Source: Amphiduros pacificus
Lineage: Eukaryota > Annelida > Polychaeta > Phyllodocida > Hesionidae
Reading direction: 5' to 3'
Assembly (NCBI GenBank): GCA_949316495.1
Contig: OX439001.1
Coordinates: 34,897,523 to 34,961,522 of the forward strand
Length of the DNA: 64,000 bases
The notes beneath the pieces are model-generated. The model was not told the DNA's origin. It saw only the letters and a list, made by a program, of their open reading frames with translations, and did no database searches. Each line of letters begins with the position of its first letter. Within the stretch, counting starts at the first letter, position 1. Positions 27,127 through 38,500 of the stretch are shown in pieces. A program made the position numbers and the translations under genes.

Positions 27127-28513
27127 CAATTCTAGTGAGTGCAGATGAACATGTTTTGTGCAGATGAACAATAATGACTTTATGCAGAAAAAGAGATGAA
27201 ATGATATGCACGTCAGAACATATAGACTTAATATAAAAAGTCTATACCGAAACCAAAGATGAAATCTTTATATGGGGGTTGTATTTGAGCGATGTTTGGA
27301 GAACTTAAGTATGGAGGCTAACAGCTGACAATTTCAAGATTGAATAATATATTTTAAACTGAGTATGTATTACAATAGCAAATATATCTACACATATATG
27401 TGCATAATATTTTACAGTAATAGTTCGTTTATATATTTGATGTTGTCTTACCACAGGCAATTCTACACAGGTTTGGGGTATGTTTAAATGATATGAGGCC
27501 ACGAAACTGTGGCAAGAACACACTTGTGTCCACCAGGTGGTAACATGTGTACAAGCATGTGCCTGTGACCTCTATTGCAGTATGTCAGGGTGTTAGGCCT
27601 GTATATATGGACAAACATGAGTGGGGAAACAGGCCTCTGTAGCTCATATCATTCAAATTATCCCAATATGTAGGTGTCATATAGTTATCAAAACTTTAGC
27701 AGGTGTTTGCACTTGGTCATAGCTCAGCTAAACAAAGGTTGTTGAGAAAGTGTCCAATGGTTGATTTGGATTCTAGCAGAAAACTCATTCAACTTCAAAT
27801 GGAACAGAAATTTATGTAGGTGAAATATGATGGGTAATAACATTTGATTGCAAAGTTTAGGTTATATATATTTATATTATACTAGAAAGAAGTACTTGAA
27901 AACTTTGAATATTATGAATGCTTTAAAATGTCAGTTACAAACCTAGTTTCCCGGGGTTGAATACATAGGGCTCAATATGTTAATTATCTTTTCAGGATAT
28001 GAGTATATTATCTGCTTTATATTAATGCCCACATGTTTTTACCTGACCTTTTATTATTTGATATATCTTTATACATATGAATATGTATATAGGTAAAATG
28101 ATTATAAAAAATAATAATTCAAACAAGTGCTGCTAAGTTGAATATCAACCCTAGAAGAATATACGAATATACCTGATTTAGGAGGTGAAACACTGAAGCA
28201 AGGAACAGTTGTGGGGGAATAAAAATAGAATGGGGAAAGCGGCGATAGCTTTTGCGTTACTGGAAGTATCATTTGCGTAAGAGCCAAGCTGTGAAAATGC
28301 TAAAACATGGTGGTTGTAAGTTGTTCTAAGTTTGACTCTGAATCTCTAAATGTAATGATTCACATATTATTGTTATAATGATGATAATAAAAAAACCAAT
28401 GAGACAAGTTTGTTGTTATTGTTGCATTTCCTCTCTGTTGAGATGTTTAATGGGAGCAGCTCATCTTTAAGAATTCGCTATAAATGATTACTATCAAACA
28501 AAGATAGTTATTT

Positions 28514-28926
28514 GAGTGCATTCTTCCATCAATTCGTCAACAGTGTGACGAGCATGTACTGCCTAATCACGTCAATAATTGACGTACGAGGCAACATTCG
28601 TCACATGTGGACGAGTACACCAGAACAAATTAAACCGTCATCAATTAGCCTATATCAGGGAGTCCTATATCAGAACTGTTGTACACTACTATACATCTGT
28701 ACACTACTATACATCTATACATGTAGACAGAGCCTACTGAGATATTGCTAACAGCTTAATATTCATGGTATTTCACACCTCTCTATGACACCTCAGTTAC
28801 TACTACATCGTAGCCTACTACGATGGGGGCCTACGTCAGCACGTCTCATATGGACGTGCCTGCCCATTTGACCCTCGTCACTTTAGTGCCTCGTCACTAT
28901 AGGACGTATGCATGGAGAATATGTTG
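28514..28926. mobile_element. Nonautonomous DNA transposon, copy 1
   Basis: A 413-bp element beginning GAGTGCATTCTTCC and ending GGAGAATATGTTG, with imperfect terminal inverted repeats and inner palindromes such as ACGTCAATAATTGACGT. It is flanked by the perfect 7-bp duplication GTTATTT (28507-28513 and 28927-28933). A second copy lies at 53386-53843. It has no coding capacity. The duplication length is near that of hAT elements (8 bp), but the family is not certain. Confidence 0.75.
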
Positions 28927-29240
28927 GTTATTTCTTATATAAATCTAAACCCTTTTTTGTCAGCACAGGGAACGGGAATTGTGATTTCAAAAATAGTAAA
29001 TTATATGAAATACTATTATTACAAAGGACAGCAATGACAAGAGTGAGCTTGAATGTGTGGTGTGCATTGTCTAGCTGAATGAATTAAATATTATGGAGAT
29101 TAAGAGATGTTTGGGACTGCTACTAAATTCTATTAGAATTTTTCTCGTCAATCCATTTGTTTCAGACATTTGTCCATCTTTCAACATTACGGCCTCCCAT
29201 TTCGATTTTCATGTTTTAGTTAGCAATAAATACCTGCGTT

Positions 29241-29293
29241 TTAAAGAATTCTTAAACTTTTAAAGAATTCTTAAACTTTTAAAGAATTCTTAA
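29241..29293. repeat. Three tandem copies of a 19-bp unit
   Basis: TTTTAAAGAATTCTTAAAC is repeated three times in a row. It is simple tandem duplication in AT-rich DNA. Confidence 0.85.
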
Positions 29294-29439
29294 ACATGAC
29301 AGAAAAACCCATCTTGCATGTTATGACCATTTAATTACAGAATATATTTGGATGTGAACTTTAATTCAGAGATGAGGAAAAAGAGTGTAAAACAAATAAC
29401 TTGTTTATTAAACAAGTTTAAATACGTTTGTTATATTGA

Positions 29440-29758
29440 TTTGTTTTGTTTGGGGTTTTACATCACTTTCAACATTATTCCAGTCATTTCGTGATGAGAC
29501 CTACTTGTAGCAGATATAGTGCTGCCTCACTGAATTATCATGTCACAGGTCCTTGACATGACAACCCACCTGGTCACAGATTTACAAGGACAACGGGTTA
29601 AACCTTTAGGCACAGGCCTCAGCTCATATGGGAAATTGAATCATGAGTTCAATCTCGGCATGGCCGGGGATCGAACCCATGACTTTTTGGATCACCACAG
29701 AGAAACTGGTGCTAATAAGCTGGCGCTCTAACCAACTGCGCCATGGCCTGGGGCCTGC
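29440..29758 (-). mobile_element. Full-length tRNA-derived SINE with 12-bp target duplication
   Basis: On the minus strand it has a tRNA-like head with an A box (TGGCGCAGTTGGTTAGAGCG) and a B box (GGTTCGATCCC), a body, and a 3' end GATGTAAAACCCCAAACAAA. It is flanked by the perfect 12-bp repeat TTGTTATATTGA (29428-29439 and 29759-29770), as expected for target-primed retrotransposition. Related copies lie at 44520-44747 and 51696-51985. The type resembles mollusc tRNA-SINEs. Confidence 0.88.
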
Positions 29759-29805
29759 TTGTTATATTGAAAAATGTCCACTTTTATAAAGAGATTTACA
29801 CATCA

Positions 29806-30155
29806 AACGGCAACTCAATCCTTGTGTCTTGTGACAATATAAGCTATTTAAACCATTAAATAATTGTCTTGTGAAACAGCCAATAAGTAAAGCAGTCTTC
29901 TGCGCCATTTTGGATCATAAGTTCATTGACATTCCAAGAGATGACTTAAAATGTCCTTGACCTTTCCACCTGGGTAGCATTCTGAATGGAGCACAGAAAA
30001 GGAAATATTCTTATGACGGAACTCCCTTTGGTTTAAATGTATAAGATGCTTTAGAATATGGGCCAACATTAATTTCTCACTTTGCATGTGGTCTTGGTGA
30101 CAATAAAAATCTATTTATGGCGTATCCCAGATTTAACAGGAACAATACCATTAAG
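29806..30155 (-). pseudogene. Decayed third copy of the acetyltransferase last exon
   Basis: About 350 bases align with the 3' half of exon 3 of copy B (compare TTCCACCTGGGTA.CATTCTG and CATGTGGTCTTGGTGACAATA on the plus strand), including sequence after its stop. Small length changes break the frame, and exons 1, 2 and the first half of exon 3 are not seen. It lies in the same order and orientation as copies A and B, so it is a remnant of a third tandem unit and not a processed copy. Confidence 0.85.
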
Positions 30156-30559
30156 GTATGAAATTAAAACTTGTAAAGGTGGATGACTTTTGAGTATAAA
30201 AACATAAAATGAGCAATGACATTGCAATAGCAAGTAACAATGGATAGTTGATTCAATATGTGGTTATAAGTCAGTCACATCAGATTAATTGTCTTAAGGA
30301 CAGTCAAGCCTCATAGAGACAAGATTGAAATTCACAATATATAGATAACTATAACTATAAGTAGTATGTACTTCCCATGTTTAGATAAACCATTATAAGT
30401 CACAATCTTATGTTTCTTTTCAGAAATAGAATATTTTTTATTTATTTGGTGGTGTTTATGATCTTACGAGTTATTAGGTCAATGTCCCTTATATGTAGTG
30501 GCCAAACCTGTAAACATATACTGCAAGACTTCTCTTGGACACATCGTCGGCGAGGTTAA

Positions 30560-31690
30560 CAATTGGTGCCACAAGCAAAATGCCAGGCCAACCTTTGATG
30601 TATCTCCAGGACAAGCAGCACATCAGGTCAGCACGTGGTGCATCTCCAAAGCAAGCAGTATGCCAGGTCAACTAGTGGTGCATCTCCAAACCAAGCAGTA
30701 AGCCAGGTCAGCACGTGGTGCATCTCCATAGCAAGCAGTATGCAAGGTCAACACGTGGTGCATCTCCAAACCAAGCAGTAATCAGGTCAACACGTGATGC
30801 ATCTCCAAAAAAAGCCAGGTCAACCAGTGATGCATCTCCAAAGCAAGCAGTAAGCCAGGTCAGCACGTGGTGCATCTCCAAAGCAAGCAGTAACCAGGTC
30901 AGCACGTGATGCATCTCCAAAGCAAGCAGTAACCAGGTCAGCACGTGGTGCATCTCCAAAGCAAGCAGTATGCCAGGTCAACACGTGGTGCATCTCCAAA
31001 GCAAGCAGTAAGCCAGGTCAGCACGTGGTGCATCTCCAAAGCAAGCAGTAACCAGGTCAGCACGTGGTGCATCTCCAAAGCAAGCAGTAACCAGGTCAGC
31101 ACGTGGTGCATCTCCAAAGCAAGCAGTAACCAGGTCAGCACGTGGTGCATCTCCAAAGCAAGCAGTAAGCCTGGTCAGCACGTGGTGCATCTCCAAAGCA
31201 AGCAGTAACCAGGTCAGCACGTGGTGCATCTCCAAAGCAAGCAGTAAGCCAGGTCAACACGTGGTGCATCTCCAAAAAAAGCCAGGTCAACCAGTGATGC
31301 ATCTCCAAAGCAAGCAGTAAGCCAGGTCAGCACGTGGTGCATCTCCAAAGCAAGCAGTAACCAGGTCAGCACGTGATGCATCTCCAAAGCAAGCAGTAAC
31401 CAGGTCAGCACGTGGTGCATCTCCAAAGCAAGCAGTAACCAGGTCAGCACGTGGTGCATCTCCAAAGCAAGCAGTATGCCAGGTCAACACGTGGTGCATC
31501 TCCAAAGCAAGCAGTAACCAGGTCAGCACGTGGTGCATCACCAAAGCAAGCAGTAACCAGGTCAGCACGTGGTGCATCTCCAAAGCAAGCAGTAAGCCAG
31601 GTCAACACGTGGTGCATCCCCAAAGCAAGCAGTAAGCCAGGTCAACACGTGGTGCATCTCCAAAGCAAGCAGTAAGTCAGGTTAGCTTGT
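30560..31690. repeat. 39/40-bp minisatellite with E-boxes, about 27 copies
   Basis: The unit reads approximately CCAGGTCAGCACGTGGTGCA followed by TCTCCAAAGCAAGCAGTAA. Two length classes (AACC or AAGCC/ATGCC at the joint) alternate. Most units contain the palindromic E-box CACGTG, and a few carry CCAGTG instead. Because 39 is a multiple of three, long open frames appear on both strands, but they break at every 40-base unit and are not genes. A larger block appears repeated, since the AAAAAAAGCCAGGTCAACCAG variant occurs near 30806 and 31275. Confidence 0.96.
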
Positions 31691-32250
31691 AGTGGATCTA
31701 AAGGTCAAGTAGTGCGCATCTAGTGATGCATCTCAAGAAGTAGCAGTTGGCCGGTATTTTACAATGGGGATATCAGTCGGTTGCATATGTTGAGCATTTC
31801 CAATCAAAGGATTTTGTAATATATTCTGGCTGTGAGTTGTCTGCAAATCAAATGATAAGAAAAGGTCTGAGATCAGGCAAGTGTCTGTTCAGAGTATTGT
31901 TATTATATACAAACTAAATACTCGAACATTCTTGACATCCTTTAGTCCCTCACATTTGCAAATTTTGCCCCAGTATATCCAGAATGAATTGAAGGTGCGG
32001 ATCATGCAGAAAAATAATAAAAACACAAATGTGATATAAAACTGGTTTCAACTGCTACAAAAACAGATTTAAAATACCCTAAGCCCTCGTTGTGATTTTA
32101 GTTTTCACCCTTTAGTTGTGTGTGACACAGGACAGAATTGCCATGACATGATTAAATCATTAACAATGCTATCTCAGCTTTCCAGATCGCCATGATCATC
32201 ACTGACTTGTGTGAAGGGAATCATGATACTGACAATAGATGTCGCTGTGA
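31691..32250. other. Third paralogous flank (remnant of the triplicated segment)
   Basis: Words in the range 31820-32160 (TGCAAATCAAATGATAAGAA, GCAAATTTTGCCCC, CCCTTTAGTTGTGTGTGA) match the upstream flank of acetyltransferase copy A in the same order. They lie upstream of the pseudogene exon, which fits a third segment whose first exons were lost and where the 39/40-bp minisatellite now stands. Confidence 0.6.
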
Positions 32251-32983
32251 CTACTTTCTCGTATCTATGATGTACTCCACACCCGTTTCAACAAAGTTAC
32301 TGTGTTAAAACGAGCGTTGACCTTTATAACACAAACACCCAGGCGTGTACTGTCATAGAGCTGGTCTGGTGCTTTACTTGGTTGATTTGAAGTAAAGTGT
32401 AATATTACATTCAGACCTAGGAATCATTCTACATTGCCCATGACTTCTCATCAGCTGATTTTATATTGGTGCTGCTGACACAGTGATTAAAACACGTCAC
32501 CAGTGGGATAACATTGATAACATCAATATACAGTATACACTGGAGGCAGAATTTATGAGTAGCAGTTGACATGGTTCATGGTTCAAGAATGAATGCTCCA
32601 AACGTAGGTGAATATAACAACCTTGGATATTGCCCAAGAATGTTTCAACATTAGATGTTTCAACATTACCAGATAATGAAATAATAATTTTAAGTTTTAA
32701 GATCAGTGTATGAAAACGCTTTTGAAATGGCACTTTCTTAGGCTGAAACGCATGAACTGGAACTCAAACACTCTCGCATTTTTTTAAAGAGAGAAATATA
32801 TCAATGATTAAATTTGTTTGGAATACTTTCATAACATAAATATATATATATAGTTCAGTAAAACACCAGGCCAGCTCTATGACAGTACACGCCTGAGTGT
32901 TTGTGTTACAAAGGTCAACGCTCGTTTAACACAGTAACTTTGTTGAAACGGGTGTGGAGTACATCACCGTTACGAGAAAGTAG
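32251..32983. mobile_element. Long inverted-repeat (foldback) element
   Basis: A left arm at 32251-32377 and a right arm at 32858-32983 are reverse complements of about 126 bases with roughly 90 percent or more identity (left starts CTACTTTCTCGTA, right ends TACGAGAAAGTAG). The spacer of about 480 bases has no coding frame. It may be a long-TIR MITE. No target duplication is obvious because the right end runs into a TA array. If transcribed it would fold into a long hairpin. Confidence 0.8.
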
Positions 32984-33546
32984 TATATATATATATATAT
33001 ATGTCGCATACTCTGATTGCTTATTTAATTTGTTTAAATGGATGGACAGAGGAAAGGAAAGGCTGTGCAGGACTGAATGAGGCTATATCCGGGAGATCTT
33101 AATGATGATCTGATGTAGAATACTTTGTGGAAATAACTGATGAGGATATGGAGAACACTGGGGTCCATGAAAATGATCTCAGTAATGGTGGTCCTGATGT
33201 CTTAGAAAAGTGTGTATTGGAATAATTATATAAGCATGACATCATTTATCTTTAAGTACTTATGTGATGACACTTCCCTAGAGGATAGTGTGTGAAAAGG
33301 GAGTAATTGCCAGAAGCGATATTAATCAAGGTCTTGCTTAAATAGGTTCATCAAACACTTATCGGAGAGTGTCTCAATCAAAAACCTAAATAGAAATTAA
33401 ATTCAACTACATCTATGATTTCAACTGGTATTTTTTGATTGGTACATTTTGTGTAGCATGGACTAGTAAACTGGAGAATGATTGAGGATTAATTTTCAAA
33501 GTTACAAATAATATTGTATTTTTTATTTTCTTTGCTTTAATTTCAG

Positions 33547-35179
33547 TTTCATCAGTGACCTTATCAGAGGACAACATGGAGAGATCGCGGATTTGATCAG
33601 CAGAGGAAATGTTCCTTTTCCCACTTTAAAACGAGTGTGGTTCAAGGCGGCAAAATTTGGAGAACTTGAGATAATGCTGAAACTTCTCACATCCGGAATT
33701 GGTATCTATGCAGATTTGCCGGATGTTGATAATCCAATTGTGAACAACTCTTCAAGAACAGCGCATGCGCCATTTGCTCATTGGAAAACTTCCAGTTTAG
33801 TGACATGTGCAGAGTGTGTGACAGGTTTTCCAACTGGACAACATATTGTTGACGGACAGCGATATATGAACGCTATGCTATATGCAGTGCAGAACAATCA
33901 TACAGACTGTGTTAAAATGCTACTGGAAAGGGACGCTCAGGAATATAATCTAGTTGCTTTTAGGGTGGCATTAAGAGAGGGGAACAGTACCTGTGTTGAA
34001 CTCTTCTTAAATAAGTACCGCCCAAATGTCCATAATCAGGAAATAGCGATTTATTTTACAGAAGGACTACATTATAAGTCTCTGTTCTATGTCATCTGTG
34101 AGAGGTTCATCTGTAAAATGTCTTCTGATTTTGCAATTCTGGCACAAATCCTAAGGAGTCTTTGTGAGGCAAAACATGTTAATGGGGAAATGGTGGAGCA
34201 TGTGTTAAACCTGGGCATCACGTTTCCATTGAATTCTGTACCGGAGGCGGTCACTTTGGCAGTTAGAAGTGGAGATCTATCTAAGTTGCAACATTTGATA
34301 GCCTATGGTGCCATAGTAAATACAACCCCCAGTATATATAGTAAGGTTCATGCTATCCACAGAGAAAGTTCCCCCGTCCTGGAAGCGGTGAGGTATTCCT
34401 CAAGGCTTCATTTTGATGACCAATCCGACATGGTAGCCGTGGGGGCCTTAAAAATGCTCATTAGAAACAAAGCTGATATTAACACCTTGACCAAAAATGA
34501 AGAAGCTTTTGATAAATACGCTTATGGAGAGTTTATATCTCCGCTATCCACTGCAGTGAGCATTGATCGTGAGAGAGTGGTGAAAGAATTAATCCTCTCC
34601 GGGTGTGATGTTGACATTAAGGAGGGATTGGATGGACCTACACCACTTTTCAGGGCCACCTTAAAATTTATGCCAACCATGGTCCAGATTCTGTTGGAAT
34701 CCGGGGCAGATCCGAACCTTTGTGAACCAATCAAGATTCCTTTAGGTATATTTTCTGGTATAACAAGGCGATCTTATTTCTCGTGGATTAATGCACACAA
34801 TATTGAACCCTACCAAGAAACAAAAGATAAACGAGCGGCTATTCTTATCCTTATGTTGCAACATGGAGCAAAATTACCCAGTGATGCCCTGCAACATGTT
34901 ATAAGATGGAAATATAATGAGTTGGCTCAAATCATAGTGCTCTCTGGTCAGTATTCCAGAGGATCATGTGAGTCACTACAACCAAATAGCGAGATTGGTA
35001 AAATCGCTCTCAAGCCACAGCCTCTGATGAATCTTTGTAGGAGTGAAATAAGATCTAAAATTGCAGATACTTGTGGACAAAAAAGTGTGAGAACGTGTGT
35101 AAAAACTTTGCAGTTACCGAAATATTTACAAGGGTATCTTAATTATAATGACCTGAACTCAGAAATCATGTTGAAATGA
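33547..35179 (+). CDS. Ankyrin repeat and SOCS box (ASB) protein, last exon
   Basis: ASB proteins are substrate receptors of Cullin-5 ubiquitin ligases: the ankyrin repeats hold the target, and the SOCS box binds Elongin B/C and Cul5. The exon opens after a good acceptor (TTTAATTTCAG) in phase 2 and encodes about 544 residues to a stop. Many ankyrin units are visible, for example MLYAVQNNHTDCVKMLLERD, TLAVRSGDLSKLQHLIAYGA and PLFRATLKFMPTMVQILLES with GADPN. The C-terminus is a SOCS box, with a BC box (PLMNLCRSEIRSKI) and a Cul5-like box (LQLPKYLQGYLNYND). The 5' exon with the start codon was not found; acidic frames near 33110-33220 do not match the phase. A repeat of poly(A) signals follows the stop. 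Confidence 0.9.
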
Positions 35180-35205
35180 ATGAAGGGTTTGTTATCCGAC
35201 TCATA

Positions 35206-35525
35206 CTAAAAGGGCATCTAGCCATTTGAATAAAGGGCATCTGGCCATTGAATAAAGAGCATCCAGCCATTGGAATAAAGGGCATCTAGCCATTTGAATA
35301 AAGGGCATCTAGCCATTTGAATAAAGGGCACCTAGCCAATTGAATAAAGGGCATCTAGCCATTTGAATAAAGGGCGTATAGCCAATGGATTAAAGGGCAT
35401 CTAGCCATTTGATTAAAGGGCATCTAGCCATTTGAATAAATGGCATCTAGCCATTTGAATAAAGGGCATCTAGCCATTTGAATAAAGGGCATCTAGCCAT
35501 TCGAATAAAGGGCACCTAGCCAATT
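35206..35525 (+). repeat. 23-bp minisatellite made of poly(A) signals
   Basis: About 14 copies of GAATAAAGGGCATCTAGCCATTT begin roughly 27 bases after the ASB stop codon. By count there are 11 AATAAA and 2 ATTAAA hexamers, both functional poly(A) signal forms in animals. The array therefore sits exactly where the 3' end of the transcript should form. Confidence 0.95.
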
Positions 35526-38500
35526 GAAGTGCAGTTTGAGCAGTTTGAGTATTGGAATGCAACCATTTGGGCCCAAATGAATTGAATCAATGTCATCTGT
35601 GGACTGCTAAACTGAGAAATGTCAATTTAAACAAAGCTGTTGATTATGCACAATGCCGGCACAGTTGTGGCGTTACGCTATTAGGACCAAATATTTCCCG
35701 AAATCTTCAGGCATCTTGCAGAAGAAGCTCCTTTCAGCAGTACCTATTTAAACTATCCCTCCTATAGTCAGGTGGGTGACATTGCCAAACTCGGCAGTGA
35801 GCAAAGAATTAAGTCTCCTGCAATTGACAGTGGCCGGATAGAAGGCATAACATGATAAGCCTGGAATATAGGTAATTAATTGTCCAGCCACTGAGATGGG
35901 GTATAAAAAACATTCAGATGTCATTATCGATTCTATATCCCTGGTCCTACCCAAGGGCGTGTTAAAAAGCATGAATGTAAGCCCGCGGGGTTCACAAAAC
36001 CTTAAATCATCGCCATACCATCTAACCTTCTCACTCCACTCCCCTCTCCACCCCAGCTACATTCCTGACATCACGCGTTGATATCAATCCTTCTGAGAAC
36101 ATCATCACTCGGCGATCTGGAGACCGTCTTTATCATCTAAACAAAGTATTGCAAAGGTTGATTAAGATGATATAGCATGTCTAAGTTATGCCGGTCCAAA
36201 ATGCAATTTCTTAATTTTTCTGTTGACTAAAGGTTAAATATTCGCCAATCCATCTCTATTGAAAAGTTGGAATATGTGGACAAGGCCTAGGTGTAGTTGA
36301 CAAACAATAGGTTGAATCGTATCGTGACAGTTGGGTATATGGGTGTAAAAAACATAGAACCGTCATAATCTAACTGTGATATTAAGGATATTGACATCTT
36401 AGAAATTCACTAGTACTAGAATTCTTTATTGATGCTTTGCTGCAGAAATCAAGGAAGGATGTCAAATTTGAAAACTCCACATTCTCCTCTTTGATAACCA
36501 AGCCACCAGGTGTCACTGCCCTAGAATACACAGTCCAGGTAAACTGTCATTCCTGTCACCTCGTATATATCTAATTTATTGCATATAAAATACCAAACTT
36601 AAACTTCAGTTCACTTACTATAAATTTCATTTGGATGATAGCATATGTCTTAACGTAGGCATACAAATACCTGGCCAAAAACATATGTTTGTATTAACAA
36701 AGAGACTGGCATTAACAATCAGAATGGATTATCCCTTAATAGACAAGAAAACACAACTTGTAAACACGATCAAGACTTAATCATCGTCTGTCCTTGAGTT
36801 GTGGATTTTGATTTATGGATTCTTCAGTCGTTGATGACATTTGCTTTTATTAATTACTGAACTCTTGATGTCCGATACTGACGATGTGTTTCACTTTGCA
36901 TGAAAACCTGAGACATTATGTTTGAGATGAAAGAAATGGTCAATCAAGTGCAATCTTTAAGTTAGAATAATACATGAAGAGATGTTTGCAATTTCATTAA
37001 TTTCCTGCCTTACTTCTCACAATCTTTCACTAACTTTACGGTATATTTTAAGAAATTACCAATGAATTCGAACAGATGTATTTTTTTTTTAATAAAGGAA
37101 ACAGTTAAAAAGAATATAATGAAAATTAGGACCCTATAAAATTCAGTGTTTTAATGTTAGAATGTTAAAATACTTCAGTTGCAAATAATAAAACATATTC
37201 AGTGTGGGAATTGTATGTGACCAGCGTTATTTATTATTATGAAATAAACGATTGGTAATGTGTGTTCATAACTTTAACTAAAATTAATCATAACATTTGA
37301 TATGTCTGTTAACTGTCATCTGTATGCAAGCGCTAAAATTAATTTCATTTTATTAGAATATACTTATATCAGTTTATCAAATAGGTATACTGTGGCCAAG
37401 ATCACAGTGGTGTAATGTTTGATCATAAAGGTTAGTATCAGATGTATTGTGGAACTAACAATAAGCCTTAACAGCGGGACATCTTTAGCAGTTTGGACTT
37501 AATTCAATCAGGTTCATCCTTTCGTGTCATTATTTTTCAATATATTATATGTGTGCAAAAATGTCACAATCATAATTGACCAAATATCGGCGAAGATAAC
37601 AGAAATGAGTGAGGATATAGAGGTAAGCAATATGCTAGTATTACTCTATTTAGGAGACAGACATTCTACATCATTTAACACAGTTGTGATTAAATCTATT
37701 TTTTGTTTGAATTAATTCCATTTGCACTTGAATTAATTCCCTTTGGACTTCATACAGCATTAAATGTAATTCTTAATTAAAAGAAAACGCACAAAGACGT
37801 CCTATATTATGATTGTTTAATAGTTATCACTATTGACAATCTTAATATATATATTTAATGCTTTGTGGGTTTATTAAGTTATGAATGAAGAAGATGTTCT
37901 CATCGTCTTTGATTTAATGGAACATACAGCGAAGGGTTGTTCAGTGAATAAAGAATTACCATGTGATTTACAATCTTGAAAAAAAAAATTATATAAGAAG
38001 CCCAAACATGCATTGAAAACTTGTTGGAATTGATGAAATAAATTAAAACTTAATCCGTTTAAGGATCTATATAAATAAGGATAAAAAGAGGACGCGTCAC
38101 ATTCTGAAAAAAACCCAGGACGCATTATCAGCGGGAAGCTAAGCCGTAAATTGTGGAACACACAACATAAAACACACAGCACTTTGAACTCCAGTATATC
38201 GCTGACATTTTTAAGTATTAAATAGATATTATGCATTTTTATTTGTTATGTCACCCGTAACTGGCTTAAACCTTACTTGTAAATCATTCAATGTGTAAAG
38301 TTTTGGTGGCTGATGTTGCTTTAATTTGAAATTTTCACGCTGATTTATTCACATAAGACAACTGCTTATGTGAATATATTAGATGTCTTGTTTAGTAGAT
38401 TTTATAGCTCCAATAAAATAATAAATATATAATTGTTTGTGAATGTGAGTGAATTTGTACATGAGAATCACCCAACACACTGGAACCAAACACCCTAAAC

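Larger units (their letters stand above)
26134..28513. other. Paralogous 5' flank of acetyltransferase copy B
   Basis: AT-rich, with a long (TA)n array at about 27000-27122. Blocks between 27230 and 28340 match the flank of copy A in order. No other gene was recognised. Confidence 0.65.

Noticed and set aside
30489-31675. Several open frames on both strands with MHHVLTWLLLALE-like or QVSTWCISKASS-like repeats
   Set aside because: They follow the 39-bp minisatellite and break at 40-bp units; no start context, domain or splice structure.
33110-33220. Acidic frame considered as the first exon of the ASB gene
   Set aside because: Possible donor gives phase 0 or 1, but the ASB exon needs phase 2; an upstream stop limits the frame.
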